Notes: generated by a model not told the origin, from the letters alone. A stretch of 64,000 nt of DNA from Alistipes sp. (GCA_017623115.1 JAGAPT010000036.1:48954-112953); one strand, 5' to 3'; counted from the stretch's first letter, positions 44,244 through 53,708 are shown. Translations and numbers: made by a program.

Positions 44244-44283
44244 AAAAAAACAACACCGTAACGGATGGCGTTACGGTGTTGTT
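44244..44283 (-). terminator. Terminator of mscL
   Basis: A perfect 15-bp stem AACAACACCGTAACG/CGTTACGGTGTTGTT with a 5-nt loop is followed on the minus strand by a T-tract, 20 bp after the mscL stop. Confidence 0.9.
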
Positions 44284-44303
44284 GCGTATAGTCGGTAATC
44301 CGA

Positions 44304-44741
44304 CTATTTCTTCTCCTTCAGCAGGTCGCGAATCTCGGTCAGCAACTCCTGGTCGAGCGTCGGCTTCGGCGGCTCGGGAGCCGGTGCGGGAGCCGGAGCA
44401 GCCTCCTTCTTCTTGAGCAGGCGATTCATCACCTTCACCATCAGGAAGACACAGAAGGCCAAGATGGCGAAATCAACGCACTGCTGGATGAAGGCGCCAT
44501 ATTTCCACGTTACTTCGGCAATGGCCGGTGTGGTCTCGGTAGCCTCGACACCTTTCTTGATGACTACGCTGAGGTTCGAGAAGTCGGTGTTACCCAGCAA
44601 GACACCAATCGGCGGCATCAAAATGTCGTTGACGAGCGACGTGACAATCTTACCGAATGCACCACCGATGATGACACCGACAGCCATGTCCATGACGTTG
44701 CCTTTCAAGGCAAACTCCTTAAATTCTTTCAAAAAAGCCAT
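44304..44741 (-). CDS. mscL: Large-conductance mechanosensitive channel
   Basis: Inner-membrane emergency valve that opens under osmotic downshock. 145 aa with [40 protein letters not shown] (given in parts: [18 protein letters not shown] and [16 protein letters not shown]) as the first helix, a second helix [20 protein letters not shown] and a C-terminal charged helix bundle after a Pro/Ala linker. It follows the biotin carboxyltransferase gene by 37 bp and may share its transcript. Confidence 0.96.
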   Translation of the reverse strand: MAFLKEFKEFALKGNVMDMAVGVIIGGAFGKIVTSLVNDILMPPIGVLLGNTDFSNLSVVIKKGVEATETTPAIAEVTWKYGAFIQQCVDFAILAFCVFLMVKVMNRLLKKKEAAPAPAPAPEPPKPTLDQELLTEIRDLLKEKK

Positions 44742-44778
44742 AATTCTTCGCTATTTAATTTGGTTTGTTTTCGCTTGT

Positions 44779-46641
44779 TTACTCGATTTCGAGCAGGATG
44801 GTATTCGTCTGTACCGACTCGCCACCGGCTACCAAAATCTGCTTTACCTTACCCGAATAGTCGGTTGAGATGGCGTTCTCCATCTTCATCGCCTCCAGGA
44901 TGATAACATCCTGACCGGCTTTGACCTCATCGCCCTCCTTGACCAGAATCTCAACGACACGACCCGGCAGCGGTGCTACAACCGTGTTGCCCGTGATGGC
45001 AGCCTTCGGCTTGGCCTCTGCTTTGGCCGGAGCAGCTTCGGCCTTGGGAGCCTCGGCAGCCGCCTTGGCCTGGTAAGCCTTCGTCTTGACGCCCGTCAGA
45101 TAGCCCTTTGCTACCAGCGGGAACAACTCGAGCAGCAGCACCTCTTTTTCATTCTCGGCCAGTTTTACGCCACCGGCCTCGGGCAGTTCGGGGTTGGGCT
45201 GCATCTGATACTTCGAGGTGTCGTAGGGGGTCTCCTCGCGTACACCGCAAATCTTGAAGCGGAATTCGGGGTCAATCTCCACGGGGGTCTTGCCATACTC
45301 ACCCTTCACGAGGCCGACAAACTGCGAACTCTTGTTTGTGTACATCGGGCGACCGGCCTTCTCGTCCATGGCGCAGTTTACGGCCTGTGCACCGACAATC
45401 TGCGAGGTGGGCGTTACGAGGGGCGGCAGACCAGCCGAGAGGCGTACCGAGGGAATCAACTCCATGGCTCGCGGCAGAATCTCCTCGGCCTTGAGTTGCT
45501 TGAGCTGAGCTACCATATTCGAGTACATACCACCCGGAATCTCCGCTTTCTGTACCAACTCGTTGGGTGCGGGGAAGCCGAAGTGAGCCTCAATCTTGCG
45601 ACAGGTGTCGATGCAGGCCTGCTCATCATCGTTCTGGGCGGCCTTGATGGCAGCATCGAACAAGGCGTCAATCTCGGCCGGCAGGGTGTCGGTCAGCGGG
45701 TTAAAGTAGGTCGGCTCGGGCTTCTCGGTGCCGAATACCGACTGGTTGAGCTCCTTGCGGATAGCACGCAACTCGCTGTTGATCTTGGCTACAGCCTCCA
45801 TGTTTACACCGGTCTCAATGCCGAGTTTCTGGCAGAAAACGTGGATGAGCTCGATAGCCGGAGCACCCGTGCCACCGGCAAAGAACCAGCAGTTCGTGTC
45901 GACAACGTCGGCACCGGCTACGATGGCAGCCAATACCGAGGCCAGACCATAACCCGGGGTGCAGTGGGTATGGAAGTCGACCGGAATCGAAAGGTTTTGC
46001 TTGAGCAGCTTCACGAGTGTAGCCACGCGGCGCGGCGGAATCAGACCCGACATATCCTTGATGGTAATCATATCGGCTCCGAGAGCAGCCATCTGCTTGG
46101 CCTTATCGACAAAGTATGCATCGGTAAATACCGGCTGTGGCTTCTTTTTGCCCAAGAGCTTCTGGAAGAAGGTCGGTTCGGGATACTTCGGGTCGACGGT
46201 GTAGCACACGGCGCAGTCGGCAATACCGCCATACTGCTTTACATATTTAATAGTCGACTTGACGTTGTTTACGTCGTTCAGTGCATCGAAGATACGCATG
46301 ATGCCCAAACCACTCTGGATGGCGTTACGGCAAAAGCCGTCGATGATCTCATCCGTATAGGGAGCATAGCCGAAGAGGTTACGACCACGCGAGAGGGCAG
46401 TGAGTTTCGATACCTCGCCCACAGCCTTGTGGATGGTTTCGAGGCGGGTCCAGGGGTTCTCGTTCAGGTAGCGCATCACCGAGTCGGGCACTGCGCCGCC
46501 CCACACCTCCATGGCGTAGAAGTTAGCCTCTTTGTAGTAGGGCAGACAGCGGTTGATCTGCTCCTGGTTCATACGCGTTGCAAACGACGACTGCTGACCG
46601 TCACGCAACGACAAATCTCTGATTTTGAGCGTTCTTGCCAT
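44779..46641 (-). CDS. oadA: Biotin-dependent carboxyltransferase (oxaloacetate decarboxylase alpha / pyruvate carboxylase B type)
   Basis: 620 aa. The N-terminal TIM-barrel carboxyltransferase has the metal site SLRDGQQS (Asp14), TIKDMSGL and DFHTHC; a central PYC_OADA domain, an Ala/Pro/Lys linker (about 520-545) and a C-terminal biotinyl domain with EAMKM (biotinyl Lys586) follow. It moves carboxyl between oxaloacetate and biotin, either in a sodium-pumping decarboxylase (with OadB/OadG) or in a two-subunit pyruvate carboxylase. Neither set of partners is in the window, so the choice is open. A longer frame exists, but the ATG giving MARTLKIRDLSLRDG fits the family. Confidence 0.9.
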   Translation of the reverse strand: MARTLKIRDLSLRDGQQSSFATRMNQEQINRCLPYYKEANFYAMEVWGGAVPDSVMRYLNENPWTRLETIHKAVGEVSKLTALSRGRNLFGYAPYTDEIIDGFCRNAIQSGLGIMRIFDALNDVNNVKSTIKYVKQYGGIADCAVCYTVDPKYPEPTFFQKLLGKKKPQPVFTDAYFVDKAKQMAALGADMITIKDMSGLIPPRRVATLVKLLKQNLSIPVDFHTHCTPGYGLASVLAAIVAGADVVDTNCWFFAGGTGAPAIELIHVFCQKLGIETGVNMEAVAKINSELRAIRKELNQSVFGTEKPEPTYFNPLTDTLPAEIDALFDAAIKAAQNDDEQACIDTCRKIEAHFGFPAPNELVQKAEIPGGMYSNMVAQLKQLKAEEILPRAMELIPSVRLSAGLPPLVTPTSQIVGAQAVNCAMDEKAGRPMYTNKSSQFVGLVKGEYGKTPVEIDPEFRFKICGVREETPYDTSKYQMQPNPELPEAGGVKLAENEKEVLLLELFPLVAKGYLTGVKTKAYQAKAAAEAPKAEAAPAKAEAKPKAAITGNTVVAPLPGRVVEILVKEGDEVKAGQDVIILEAMKMENAISTDYSGKVKQILVAGGESVQTNTILLEIE

Positions 46642-46707
46642 AATATTTTTGTTTTTAAGTTGTTGAATCGTTTTAATAACAAAGGGGTTACTCCTCCTTT
46701 GAAATAT

Positions 46708-46737
46708 CAAAGATAGTGTTTTTTTTTGACTTTGCAA
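46708..46737 (-). promoter_or_regulatory. Promoter of oadA
   Basis: TTG-N19-TATCTTTG on the minus strand, about 67 bp before the ATG. A short inverted repeat CTTTGA-N4-TCAAAG (46698-46713) overlaps the -7 box and could be an operator. Confidence 0.75.
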
Positions 46738-46874
46738 TTTATTTGTAGGAAAAATAATACTTGTAATAACTAGTAGTCGGAGAACGGAATCCCGCCATAG
46801 CAGGAAGACTATGGGGGTTATACGTGTTACGGCTGTTGGGCTATGATGGTGTTTCGGCTTTCCGTACAGGCTGG

Positions 46875-46904
46875 TTGTGCTTTGCGCTTTTTTTTCTATT
46901 TTTG
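46875..46904 (+). promoter_or_regulatory. Promoter of the SSS symporter
   Basis: TTG-N19-TATTTTTG, about 20 bp before the ATG. It shows that the start is the ATG at 46926, because an earlier in-frame ATG lies upstream of the promoter. Confidence 0.75.
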
Positions 46905-46925
46905 CAAAAAAAAAGCACTGCATTG

Positions 46926-48380
46926 ATGAGCTCCCTCGGCTGGATAGTCTTGGCTCTTGTAGCCTACCTGCTGTTGCTCTTCGTGGTAGCACGAATGGCG
47001 AAGGGCGGGGCCGATAATCGCACCTTCTTTACGGCGGGGCGGCAGGCGGCGTGGTATCAGGTGTGGCCGGCGATGATTTCGGCAGCTATGTCGGGCATCA
47101 CGTTTGTCTCGGTGCCCGGGTCGGTGCTACAAGATGGATTTTCCTATATGCAACTCGTCGTGGGCTTTACGATTGGTCAGTTGCTACTCTGCTTTTGGTT
47201 GACACCACGCTTCTATCGTCTGCATCTTACCTCGATTTACGAATACTTCGATGTGCGCTTCGGAGTGCGTGCCCATCGGGCTACGGGGTGGTTCTTCCTC
47301 CTCTCGAAGTTGGCAGCCGGAGCCTTGAAGCTCTGTATTGTCTGCCTGGTGTTGCAGCAACTCTTGTTTGAAGCACTGGGGGTGCCCTTCTGGGTCAATG
47401 GCCTGCTGACGATGGTGGTTGTGTGGGGGTATACGCTGCGGGGCGGTGTGCGTTCGGTGATTCAGGCCGATTGGCTGAAGACGACTGTGATGCTCGGCGC
47501 TTTGGTGGCGACACTGGTGGCGATTGCCGAGGCGATGGGGTGGTCGTGGGCAGATGCGTGGTGCGAGGTGGTCAACGCTCCGCAGTCGCGTATGTGGACG
47601 TTTGACAACCCCTCCGCAGGCAATTATTTCTGGAAAATGGTCGTGGCGGGCGTGGTGTTGCTGGTGGCGATGACGGGGCTCGATCAGGATTTGATGCAAC
47701 GCAACTTAGCCTGCCGCTCGCTGGCCGATGCACAGAAAAACATCCTCCTCACAGCCCTCAGCCAACCGGTGGTCATCTACCTCTTTCTGGTGTTGGGGCT
47801 CTTCTTGGCGCGTTATGTCGAGACGATGTCGCTGGCTGTTCCTGCACAGAGCGACCGCCTCTTTCCGCTTGTAGCGATGGAGGGTGGTTTGCCATGGTGG
47901 GTCAGCGTGCTTTTTGTGATGGGATTTGCTGCCGGCAGTTTCTCGGCAGGAGGATCGGCGTTGACAGCTTTGACGACCTCGGCGATTGTTGATCTGACGG
48001 ATGAGGTGAAACGACTTGATGAGCAAAAGGTGAGGAGTTTGCGTATGAAGATACACACTCTTTTGGCCGTGTTGATGTTGCTCCTCGTATGGCTCTTCGG
48101 TTTGCTCTCCGAAGAGAATGTGCTGACCCTGATTTACCGTGTGGCGGGCTATACCTATGGCCCTATCCTGGGACTCTTCCTGCTGGGTGAGTGGAGCCGA
48201 GTGCGGCTGGAGGGGCGTCCGGTGTGGTTGCCGATGGTTGCGGCACCCCTGCTTTCGGGTGCTGTGCAGTGGGGTGCCGAGGCTTATTTTCACTACACCA
48301 TCGGCTTTGAGTTGTTGCTGGTAAATGCGCTGTTGACGATGGTCGGCCTATGGTTGATGCGTCGGCCGACTACCGCTTGA
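46926..48380 (+). CDS. Sodium:solute symporter (SSS family)
   Basis: 484 aa inner-membrane transporter with about 13 hydrophobic helices. Family marks include FFTAGRQAAWYQVWPAMISAAMSGITFVSVPG (in parts: FFTAGRQAAWYQV, SGITFVSVPG), GYTLRGGVRSVIQADWLK, TGLDQDLMQRNLACRS and FAAGSFSAGGSALTALTTS, which contains the Na+-binding serine/threonines. The substrate could be a sugar, sialic acid or amino acid and is not readable. The NQR pump would supply its sodium gradient. Its end overlaps the converging DMT gene by 11 bp. Confidence 0.9.
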   Translation: MSSLGWIVLALVAYLLLLFVVARMAKGGADNRTFFTAGRQAAWYQVWPAMISAAMSGITFVSVPGSVLQDGFSYMQLVVGFTIGQLLLCFWLTPRFYRLHLTSIYEYFDVRFGVRAHRATGWFFLLSKLAAGALKLCIVCLVLQQLLFEALGVPFWVNGLLTMVVVWGYTLRGGVRSVIQADWLKTTVMLGALVATLVAIAEAMGWSWADAWCEVVNAPQSRMWTFDNPSAGNYFWKMVVAGVVLLVAMTGLDQDLMQRNLACRSLADAQKNILLTALSQPVVIYLFLVLGLFLARYVETMSLAVPAQSDRLFPLVAMEGGLPWWVSVLFVMGFAAGSFSAGGSALTALTTSAIVDLTDEVKRLDEQKVRSLRMKIHTLLAVLMLLLVWLFGLLSEENVLTLIYRVAGYTYGPILGLFLLGEWSRVRLEGRPVWLPMVAAPLLSGAVQWGAEAYFHYTIGFELLLVNALLTMVGLWLMRRPTTA

Positions 48381-48735
48381 AGATGAAGTAAACAGCCAAA
48401 ATCAGGCAGAGGAATCCGGCGATGTGATTCCAGCGAAGGGCTTCGCTTTTCATGCATACCAACATGAAGAGTGTAAACACAGTAAGGGATACGACCTCTT
48501 GTATCACTTTTAGTTGCCACAAGGTAAATGGCCCGCCAAAGGCTGCCGAGCCGATGCGGTTGGCCGGCACCATGAAACTATACTCGGCCAAGGCGATGAC
48601 CCAACTGAGAAGAACGATGGCCACGAGGCCGAATTTCTCGAGTTTCGAGCGAAAGGCGATATGTCCGTACCAGGCCAAGGTCATGAAGGTGTTGGAGATG
48701 ACCAAAAGGCCGACGGTTGCAAGTGCTTTGAACAT
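48370..48735 (-). CDS. DMT-family membrane protein (DUF486)
   Basis: 121 aa with four hydrophobic helices. MFKALATVGLLVISNTFMTLAWYGHI (given in parts: LLVISNTFMTLAWYG), AEYSFMVPANRIG and GPFTLWQLKVIQE are typical of the DUF486 group of drug/metabolite-transporter-like small proteins. A longer frame of 164 aa begins upstream of the promoter box TACTTTTG (48762-48755) and is not used. Function unknown. Confidence 0.87.
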   Translation of the reverse strand: MFKALATVGLLVISNTFMTLAWYGHIAFRSKLEKFGLVAIVLLSWVIALAEYSFMVPANRIGSAAFGGPFTLWQLKVIQEVVSLTVFTLFMLVCMKSEALRWNHIAGFLCLILAVYFIFKR

Positions 48736-48779
48736 GAGCTGTAAATTTTGGGTGCAAAAGTATAAAAAAAGTGTGAACG

Positions 48780-49577
48780 ATGGTTGCAAAGGGGCAAAAA
48801 TATGCGTTGGTGACGGGTGCAGCTTCGGGGATGGGGCGTGCTTATGCCCGTGCATTGGCCGCAAAGGGCTATGGTGTGGTGGCGGTCGACTGCTCGGCTG
48901 ATGCGCTGCAACGGTTGCATGATGAACTCACGGCGAGCGATGTATCGTGTGTGGCGATATGTCTCGACTTGGCGCACCCGAAGGCTGCGGAGGAGGTGCT
49001 GCGGCGGGTCGAGGAGCAGGTGTGTATGATTGAGGTGCTCATCTGCAATGCGGGGGTGCTGGCCTTTGGCGGTTTTGCTGCGTTGACGCAGGCGCGTGTC
49101 GAGCAGGTGATGGCCCTGCACATGACCACCCATACGAAATTGGTACATGCGCTTGGGGCGCAGATGTGCTGTCGAGGCTGTGGCTATGTCTTGTGGGTCT
49201 CGTCGACCACTGCGTGGCTTCCATACCCCTCGATAGCCCTCTATGCGGCGACGAAACGCTATATCAAGACCCTCTCCGAGGCGTTACACGACGAATGGGC
49301 GCATTGTGGGGTGGCAGTGACGGTCGTGCTGCCGGGGGCGGTCGACACCCCCTTCTATCACCTCGATGCGGGGTTACGCAGCCGCCTGCTGTGGTGGGGC
49401 GTTCTTCTTTCACCCGAGGAGGTGACCCGACGTGCGTTGCGGGCATTGTTCCGTGGGCGGAAACGGGTGATCCCGGGTTGGGCAGCCAAACTGATGGTGC
49501 TTATGGGGCGTATGACTCCCTCGTGGGTGATTCGGCGCGTGGTGCGCCTGAAGCGGGTGGAGCGGCTCCTATCGTAA
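48780..49577 (+). CDS. Short-chain dehydrogenase/reductase
   Basis: 265 aa classical SDR. NAD(P)-binding TGAASGMGRA lies at about 12-21, ICNAGVL near 85 is the NAG motif, and YAATKRY carries the catalytic Tyr/Lys with the Ser in WVSSTTAW ahead of it. The C terminus is strongly basic (RRVVRLKRVERLLS) and may contact membrane, as in acyl-lipid or ketoreductase-like members. Substrate unknown. It is divergent from the DUF486 gene and converges with a HAD gene with a 9-bp overlap. Confidence 0.87.
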   Translation: MVAKGQKYALVTGAASGMGRAYARALAAKGYGVVAVDCSADALQRLHDELTASDVSCVAICLDLAHPKAAEEVLRRVEEQVCMIEVLICNAGVLAFGGFAALTQARVEQVMALHMTTHTKLVHALGAQMCCRGCGYVLWVSSTTAWLPYPSIALYAATKRYIKTLSEALHDEWAHCGVAVTVVLPGAVDTPFYHLDAGLRSRLLWWGVLLSPEEVTRRALRALFRGRKRVIPGWAAKLMVLMGRMTPSWVIRRVVRLKRVERLLS

Positions 49578-50252
49578 CTGCTCGACGTTGCGGATTTCCG
49601 AGAAATCCCCGACGACGAGGTCGGCCAGTCGCTCGGAAACGAGAACCTCCTGCTGCAGGGTGGTGGCGATGGCGACCAACCGACCGGCACCGGCACGGCG
49701 TGCCGACTCGAATCCGGCACGGGCATCCTCAAAGACGATACACTCCTTCGGGTCGAGGCCGAGGGCTTGGGCGGCGGTGAGATAAATCTCCGGCTCGGGT
49801 TTGCAACGACTGACCATATCACCCGAGATGACCACCTCGAAATAGTCGGCAATACCGCACTTCTCTAAGACAAAATCGACATTGGCACGACATCCCGACG
49901 ACCCTACGGCGCAGCGAATGCCCGCTTTGCGTAGCAACTGCAACAACTCGACGAGCCCCTTGACGGGTTCAATCTCGGGTGCATAAATCTCCCGATAGAT
50001 GGCCTCCTTCTCTTCGGCTAACGCTGGGATTCCCTTCTCGCGAATAATCTCCTCGGGGAGCAGCATCGGCATAATCTCGTCGTTGCCACGCCCAAAGGCG
50101 GTTGTGAACTTCTCGCGCCACCCCTCGACGTGGTAGCGGTTGCAGAAAATCTCAAAGGCGCGTACATGCACCGGGCTGTTGTCGACCAACGTGCCGTCCA
50201 TGTCGAAGATAGCACCGCGGAACGGGGGTGTATAGGGTTGCTTGTTCTCCAT
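49569..50252 (-). CDS. HAD phosphatase, beta-phosphoglucomutase-like
   Basis: 227 aa HAD subfamily IA hydrolase. Motif I FDMDGTLVDNSPVH (about 16-29), motif II VGSSGC, the lysine in CKPEPEIY and motif IV FEDARAGFESARRAG are complete. Members dephosphorylate sugar phosphates or isomerise beta-glucose phosphates; a single-substrate assignment is not possible. A TACTTTTG box on the minus strand (50280-50273) lies 20 bp upstream. Confidence 0.88.
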   Translation of the reverse strand: MENKQPYTPPFRGAIFDMDGTLVDNSPVHVRAFEIFCNRYHVEGWREKFTTAFGRGNDEIMPMLLPEEIIREKGIPALAEEKEAIYREIYAPEIEPVKGLVELLQLLRKAGIRCAVGSSGCRANVDFVLEKCGIADYFEVVISGDMVSRCKPEPEIYLTAAQALGLDPKECIVFEDARAGFESARRAGAGRLVAIATTLQQEVLVSERLADLVVGDFSEIRNVEQLR

Positions 50253-50311
50253 GTTTTATTACGATTTGTGCGCAAAAGTAATGAATTTTTGCTGAAAATG
50301 TGTGTTGGGGC

Positions 50312-50342
50312 TTTGCGGTTATCCAATTTCTTCTTACCTTTA
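50312..50342 (+). promoter_or_regulatory. Promoter of the transketolase/kinase/isomerase operon
   Basis: TTTG-N19-TACCTTTA, a near-exact match to the Bacteroidetes consensus, about 40 bp before the transketolase ATG. Confidence 0.75.
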
Positions 50343-50382
50343 TACAATTAAACACATAAACAAATCAAACCCAAAAGTACCT

Positions 50383-51213
50383 ATGCAAACAAACTCCCTG
50401 ATGTTGCAGGCCGAGAAAAACCGCAAACGCCTGGTTGAAATCGTGCAGATTGCCAAGGCGGGACATATTGGCGGAGGCCTCTCGTCGATGAATATGTTGA
50501 CGGCACTCTATTTTCGTGTCATGAATGTGAAACCCGAAGAGCCCAAGTGGGCCGACCGCGACCGCTTTGTGATGAGCAAGGGACACTGCGTGGAGGCACT
50601 CTACAGCGTGCTCGAGAACCGAGGTTTCATTACCAAGGAGCTGACCGATACCTACGGCCAATTTGATACGCCTCTGGCCGGTCACCCGACCATTGAAGTT
50701 CCTGGTATCGAGGTTAACAGCGGTGCGCTGGGGCATGGTCTGCCGATAGGTGTCGGTATGGCTATTGCCGCCAAAATGGATAAAAAGGCGTGGCGTACCT
50801 ATGTGCTGATGGGCGATGGTGAGCAGGGCGAAGGCTCGATTTACGAGGCAGCGATGGCCGGTAGCCATTACAAGTTGGATAACCTGGTGGCTATCATCGA
50901 CCGCAACGGTCTGCAAATCAGCGATACGACCGAGAATGTAATGGCCCTGGAGCCGATTGCCGAGCGTTGGTCGGCCTTTGGCTGGGATGTGAAGGAGATT
51001 AACGGTGATTGCATGGAGGAGATTGTCGAGGCCTTCGATTCGATTGACTACACGAATGGCAAGCCTCACCTGATTGTCTCGCGTACGACGAAGGGCTTTG
51101 GCGTGTCGCTCATGGAGAACATCCTCAAATGGCACCATGGTGTACCGACGGCCGAGGAGTATGCAGCGGCCATTGCCGAGATTGATGCCCGCATCGAGTC
51201 ATTAACGAAATAA
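50383..51213 (+). CDS. Transketolase, N-terminal subunit (candidate apulose-4-phosphate transketolase subunit)
   Basis: 276 aa, equal to the thiamine-diphosphate-binding half of transketolase. It shows AGHIGGGLSSMNMLTALYF (about 25), SKGHCVEALYS, the GDGEQGEGSIYEAA motif with the downstream Asn of the TPP site, and HHGVPTAEE at the end. Its partner half is the next gene. The neighbours (FGGY kinase, isomerase-fold protein) suggest a dedicated catabolic enzyme rather than the housekeeping one: split transketolases AptA/AptB act in D-apiose catabolism and transfer from apulose 4-phosphate. An ATG upstream of the leader is excluded by the promoter position. Confidence 0.9.
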   Translation: MQTNSLMLQAEKNRKRLVEIVQIAKAGHIGGGLSSMNMLTALYFRVMNVKPEEPKWADRDRFVMSKGHCVEALYSVLENRGFITKELTDTYGQFDTPLAGHPTIEVPGIEVNSGALGHGLPIGVGMAIAAKMDKKAWRTYVLMGDGEQGEGSIYEAAMAGSHYKLDNLVAIIDRNGLQISDTTENVMALEPIAERWSAFGWDVKEINGDCMEEIVEAFDSIDYTNGKPHLIVSRTTKGFGVSLMENILKWHHGVPTAEEYAAAIAEIDARIESLTK

Positions 51214-51226
51214 GCGCAACAAAGAT

Positions 51227-52171
51227 ATGGAGATTAAGAGTGTACCTTGCCGTCAGAGCTTTACCGACACGTTGGTAGAGTTGGCAAAAGAGGATAAGAA
51301 TATTGTGGCTGTGACGACCGATGCCCGTGGCTCGGTGACGCTGACCAAATTTTTCAAGGAGTTGCCCGAGCAGGCTGTCGAATGCGGTATCGCCGAGCAG
51401 GATGCAGTGGGTATTGCGGCCGGTTTGGCACAGTCGGGTAAGAATACCTTTGTCTGTGGCCCGGCCTGCTTCTATGTGGCTCGCTCGTTGGAGCAGGTGA
51501 AGGTCGATGTAGCCTATTCGCAGAATCCGGTGAAGATTCTGGGTGTGAGTGGCGGTGTGGCTTATGGTGCACTGGGTGCTACGCACCACAGCCTGCACGA
51601 TGTGGCCGCTCTGCGTACCTTCCCCGGTATGAATGTCTTCCTGCCGTGTGATGCCCGTCAGACCCGTCGTCTGGTGCAGGAACTGGTGAAATTCCCCTAT
51701 CCGGCCTATGTGCGCGTAGGGCGTAATGCTGTGCCCGATGTCTATGAGAACGACGATTTCGCCTTCGAGATCGGCAAGGCAACGACGCTCATGGAGGGCT
51801 CGCAGATGACCATCATCGGTTGCGGTGAGACGGTTTACCACTGCCTGAAGGCAGGTGAGATGCTGCGTGAGAAGGGCATCGAGGTGCGCGTTCTGGATAT
51901 GCATACGCTGAAACCTGCCGACGAAGAGGCCATCGTGAAGGCCGCTCGCGAGACGGGTCGCATCCTCACGGTCGAGGAGCACAGTCGCTATGGCGGTCTG
52001 GGTGGTATCGTTACGGAGATTACCTCCGAGCAGTGCCCCGTGCCGGTACGCATCCTCGGTATTCCCGATGAGAATGTCGTACATGGTAAGCCGTTGGAGA
52101 TTTTCCACCACTACAAGCTCGATGCCGAGGGCATCTTCGAGGTAGCGATGGAGATGTTGCAGGCCAATTAA
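51227..52171 (+). CDS. Transketolase, C-terminal subunit
   Basis: 314 aa, carrying the pyrimidine-binding (Pyr) and C-terminal domains. RQSFTDTLVELAKEDKNIVAVTTD opens the first domain (given as two signatures: FTDTLVELA and VAVTTD), ECGIAEQDAVGIAAGLA holds the activating glutamate, and GGVAYGALGATHHS plus EEHSRYGGLGG follow as in TktC/DxS-like halves. It forms the active enzyme with the preceding subunit, 13 bp upstream. Confidence 0.92.
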   Translation: MEIKSVPCRQSFTDTLVELAKEDKNIVAVTTDARGSVTLTKFFKELPEQAVECGIAEQDAVGIAAGLAQSGKNTFVCGPACFYVARSLEQVKVDVAYSQNPVKILGVSGGVAYGALGATHHSLHDVAALRTFPGMNVFLPCDARQTRRLVQELVKFPYPAYVRVGRNAVPDVYENDDFAFEIGKATTLMEGSQMTIIGCGETVYHCLKAGEMLREKGIEVRVLDMHTLKPADEEAIVKAARETGRILTVEEHSRYGGLGGIVTEITSEQCPVPVRILGIPDENVVHGKPLEIFHHYKLDAEGIFEVAMEMLQAN

Positions 52172-52191
52172 CCGAAGGGAAAAGAAGACCT

Positions 52192-53679
52192 ATGAGCCGT
52201 TATATCATAGCCATTGACCAGAGTACTTCGGCCACAAAAGCGATTCTCTTCGATGAGCAGTGCCATGTGGTGGGTCGTGTCAATGTAGAGCACAAACAAT
52301 ACTATCCCGCTCCGGGCTGGGTCGAGCACGATGCGGAGGAGATTTATGCCAATGCGGTCGAGGCGGTACGTCGCCTGATGGAAACGATGCAGGTCGAGGC
52401 CGATGCAACCTATTCGCTGGCTATCACCAACCAACGTGAAACGGTGGTGGTGTGGGAGGCCGAAACCTCGAAGCCAATTGCCCATGCGGTGGTGTGGCAG
52501 TGTCAGCGTGGTGCCGAGATTTGCCGCGAACTGAAAGAGCAGGGGCATGAGCCCACCTTCCTCAAGAAGAGCGGCCTGCTGATTGACCCCTACTTCTCGG
52601 CCAGTGGCGTGAAGTGGCTGCTCGACCATGTCGAAGGTGCCCGAGAGGCAGCCGAAGCGGGACGTCTGCGTATGGGTACGATGGACGCTTGGCTGATTTG
52701 GAAACTCACCGGTGGGGCGGTGCATGCGACCGACTATACGAATGCGTCGCGCACGCTGCTCTTCAATATCCATACGCTCGATTGGGACGATGAACTGCTG
52801 GGGCTCTTTACGGTGCCTCGTTCGATGTTGCCCGAGGCCAAGCCGTGTGATGCGGTGTTTGGTCGCACGACCATCGAGGGGTTGTTCCCCGAGGGTATCG
52901 AGATAGCCGGTGTACTGGGTGATTCGCATGGTGCGTTGGCCGGACAGATGTGCTTCGAGGCCGGTATGGGTAAGGCTACCTATGGCACAGGTTCCTCGGT
53001 GATGGTCAATATTGGTGAGCAGGCGGTTGCCGCTCCTGCGGGGTTAGTAACCTCGGTGGGCTTTGCTGCGCAAGGTAAGGTCTTCTATGCCTTTGAGGGG
53101 AATATCCACTGTACAGGTGCTACACTGCGCTGGCTGACCGACCAACTACAACTCATTGGCTCACCGGCCGAAACCGAGGCGTTGGCGACGAGCATCGAGG
53201 GCAATGGCGGTGTCTATTTGGTGCCGGCCTTCGCGGGTCTGGGGGCTCCGTGGTGGAACTCGGAGGCCAAGGCCATCATCTGTGGCATGACGCTCGGTAC
53301 GACCAAGGCTCACGTTGTGCGTGCAGCCCTGGAGGCTATTCCGTATCAGATTAAGGATCTGGTTGATTTGATGACCGGTCAGGCGGGTGTGGTCCTCAAG
53401 GAGTTGCGTGTCGATGGCGGACCGACCAAGAACCGCTTCCTCATGCAGTTCCAGGCCGATATGCTCCATGCGACCATCAATCGCTCGGATATAGAGGAGG
53501 CCTCGGCCATGGGTGCTGTGGTGATGAATGGTCTGGCACGGGGGCTGTGGGCATCGCTCGACGAGGTGGCTGCATTGCGCACGTCGGATAACCGCATCGA
53601 GCCGACAATGCCGGCCGAGGAGCGCGAACGTCTCTATGGCGGTTGGGTTGAAGCTGTAAAATTGGTGAATAAAAAGTAA
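52192..53679 (+). CDS. FGGY-family carbohydrate kinase (glycerol-kinase-like; candidate apulose kinase)
   Basis: 495 aa. AIDQSTSATKAILFD is the phosphate-1 motif. TNQRETVVVWE, VWQCQR and GLLIDPYFSASGVKW match the polyol-binding residues of GlpK (Arg, Glu, Trp, Tyr); however the catalytic-region segment reads GDSHGAL instead of GDQQAAL, and the C-terminal site is DGGPTKNRFLMQFQAD. It could be a glycerol kinase, but no glpF or glpD is near. Between a split transketolase and an isomerase-fold protein, a ketose kinase such as an apulose kinase is the better contextual fit. Confidence 0.8.
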   Translation: MSRYIIAIDQSTSATKAILFDEQCHVVGRVNVEHKQYYPAPGWVEHDAEEIYANAVEAVRRLMETMQVEADATYSLAITNQRETVVVWEAETSKPIAHAVVWQCQRGAEICRELKEQGHEPTFLKKSGLLIDPYFSASGVKWLLDHVEGAREAAEAGRLRMGTMDAWLIWKLTGGAVHATDYTNASRTLLFNIHTLDWDDELLGLFTVPRSMLPEAKPCDAVFGRTTIEGLFPEGIEIAGVLGDSHGALAGQMCFEAGMGKATYGTGSSVMVNIGEQAVAAPAGLVTSVGFAAQGKVFYAFEGNIHCTGATLRWLTDQLQLIGSPAETEALATSIEGNGGVYLVPAFAGLGAPWWNSEAKAIICGMTLGTTKAHVVRAALEAIPYQIKDLVDLMTGQAGVVLKELRVDGGPTKNRFLMQFQADMLHATINRSDIEEASAMGAVVMNGLARGLWASLDEVAALRTSDNRIEPTMPAEERERLYGGWVEAVKLVNKK

Positions 53680-53708
53680 AATAAATCATAACTAAAAAAC
53701 CTAAAACT

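Noticed and set aside
44251-44283. Inverted repeat as a mobile-element end
   Set aside because: It is a perfect stem next to mscL followed by a T-tract on the minus strand, which is an ordinary terminator.
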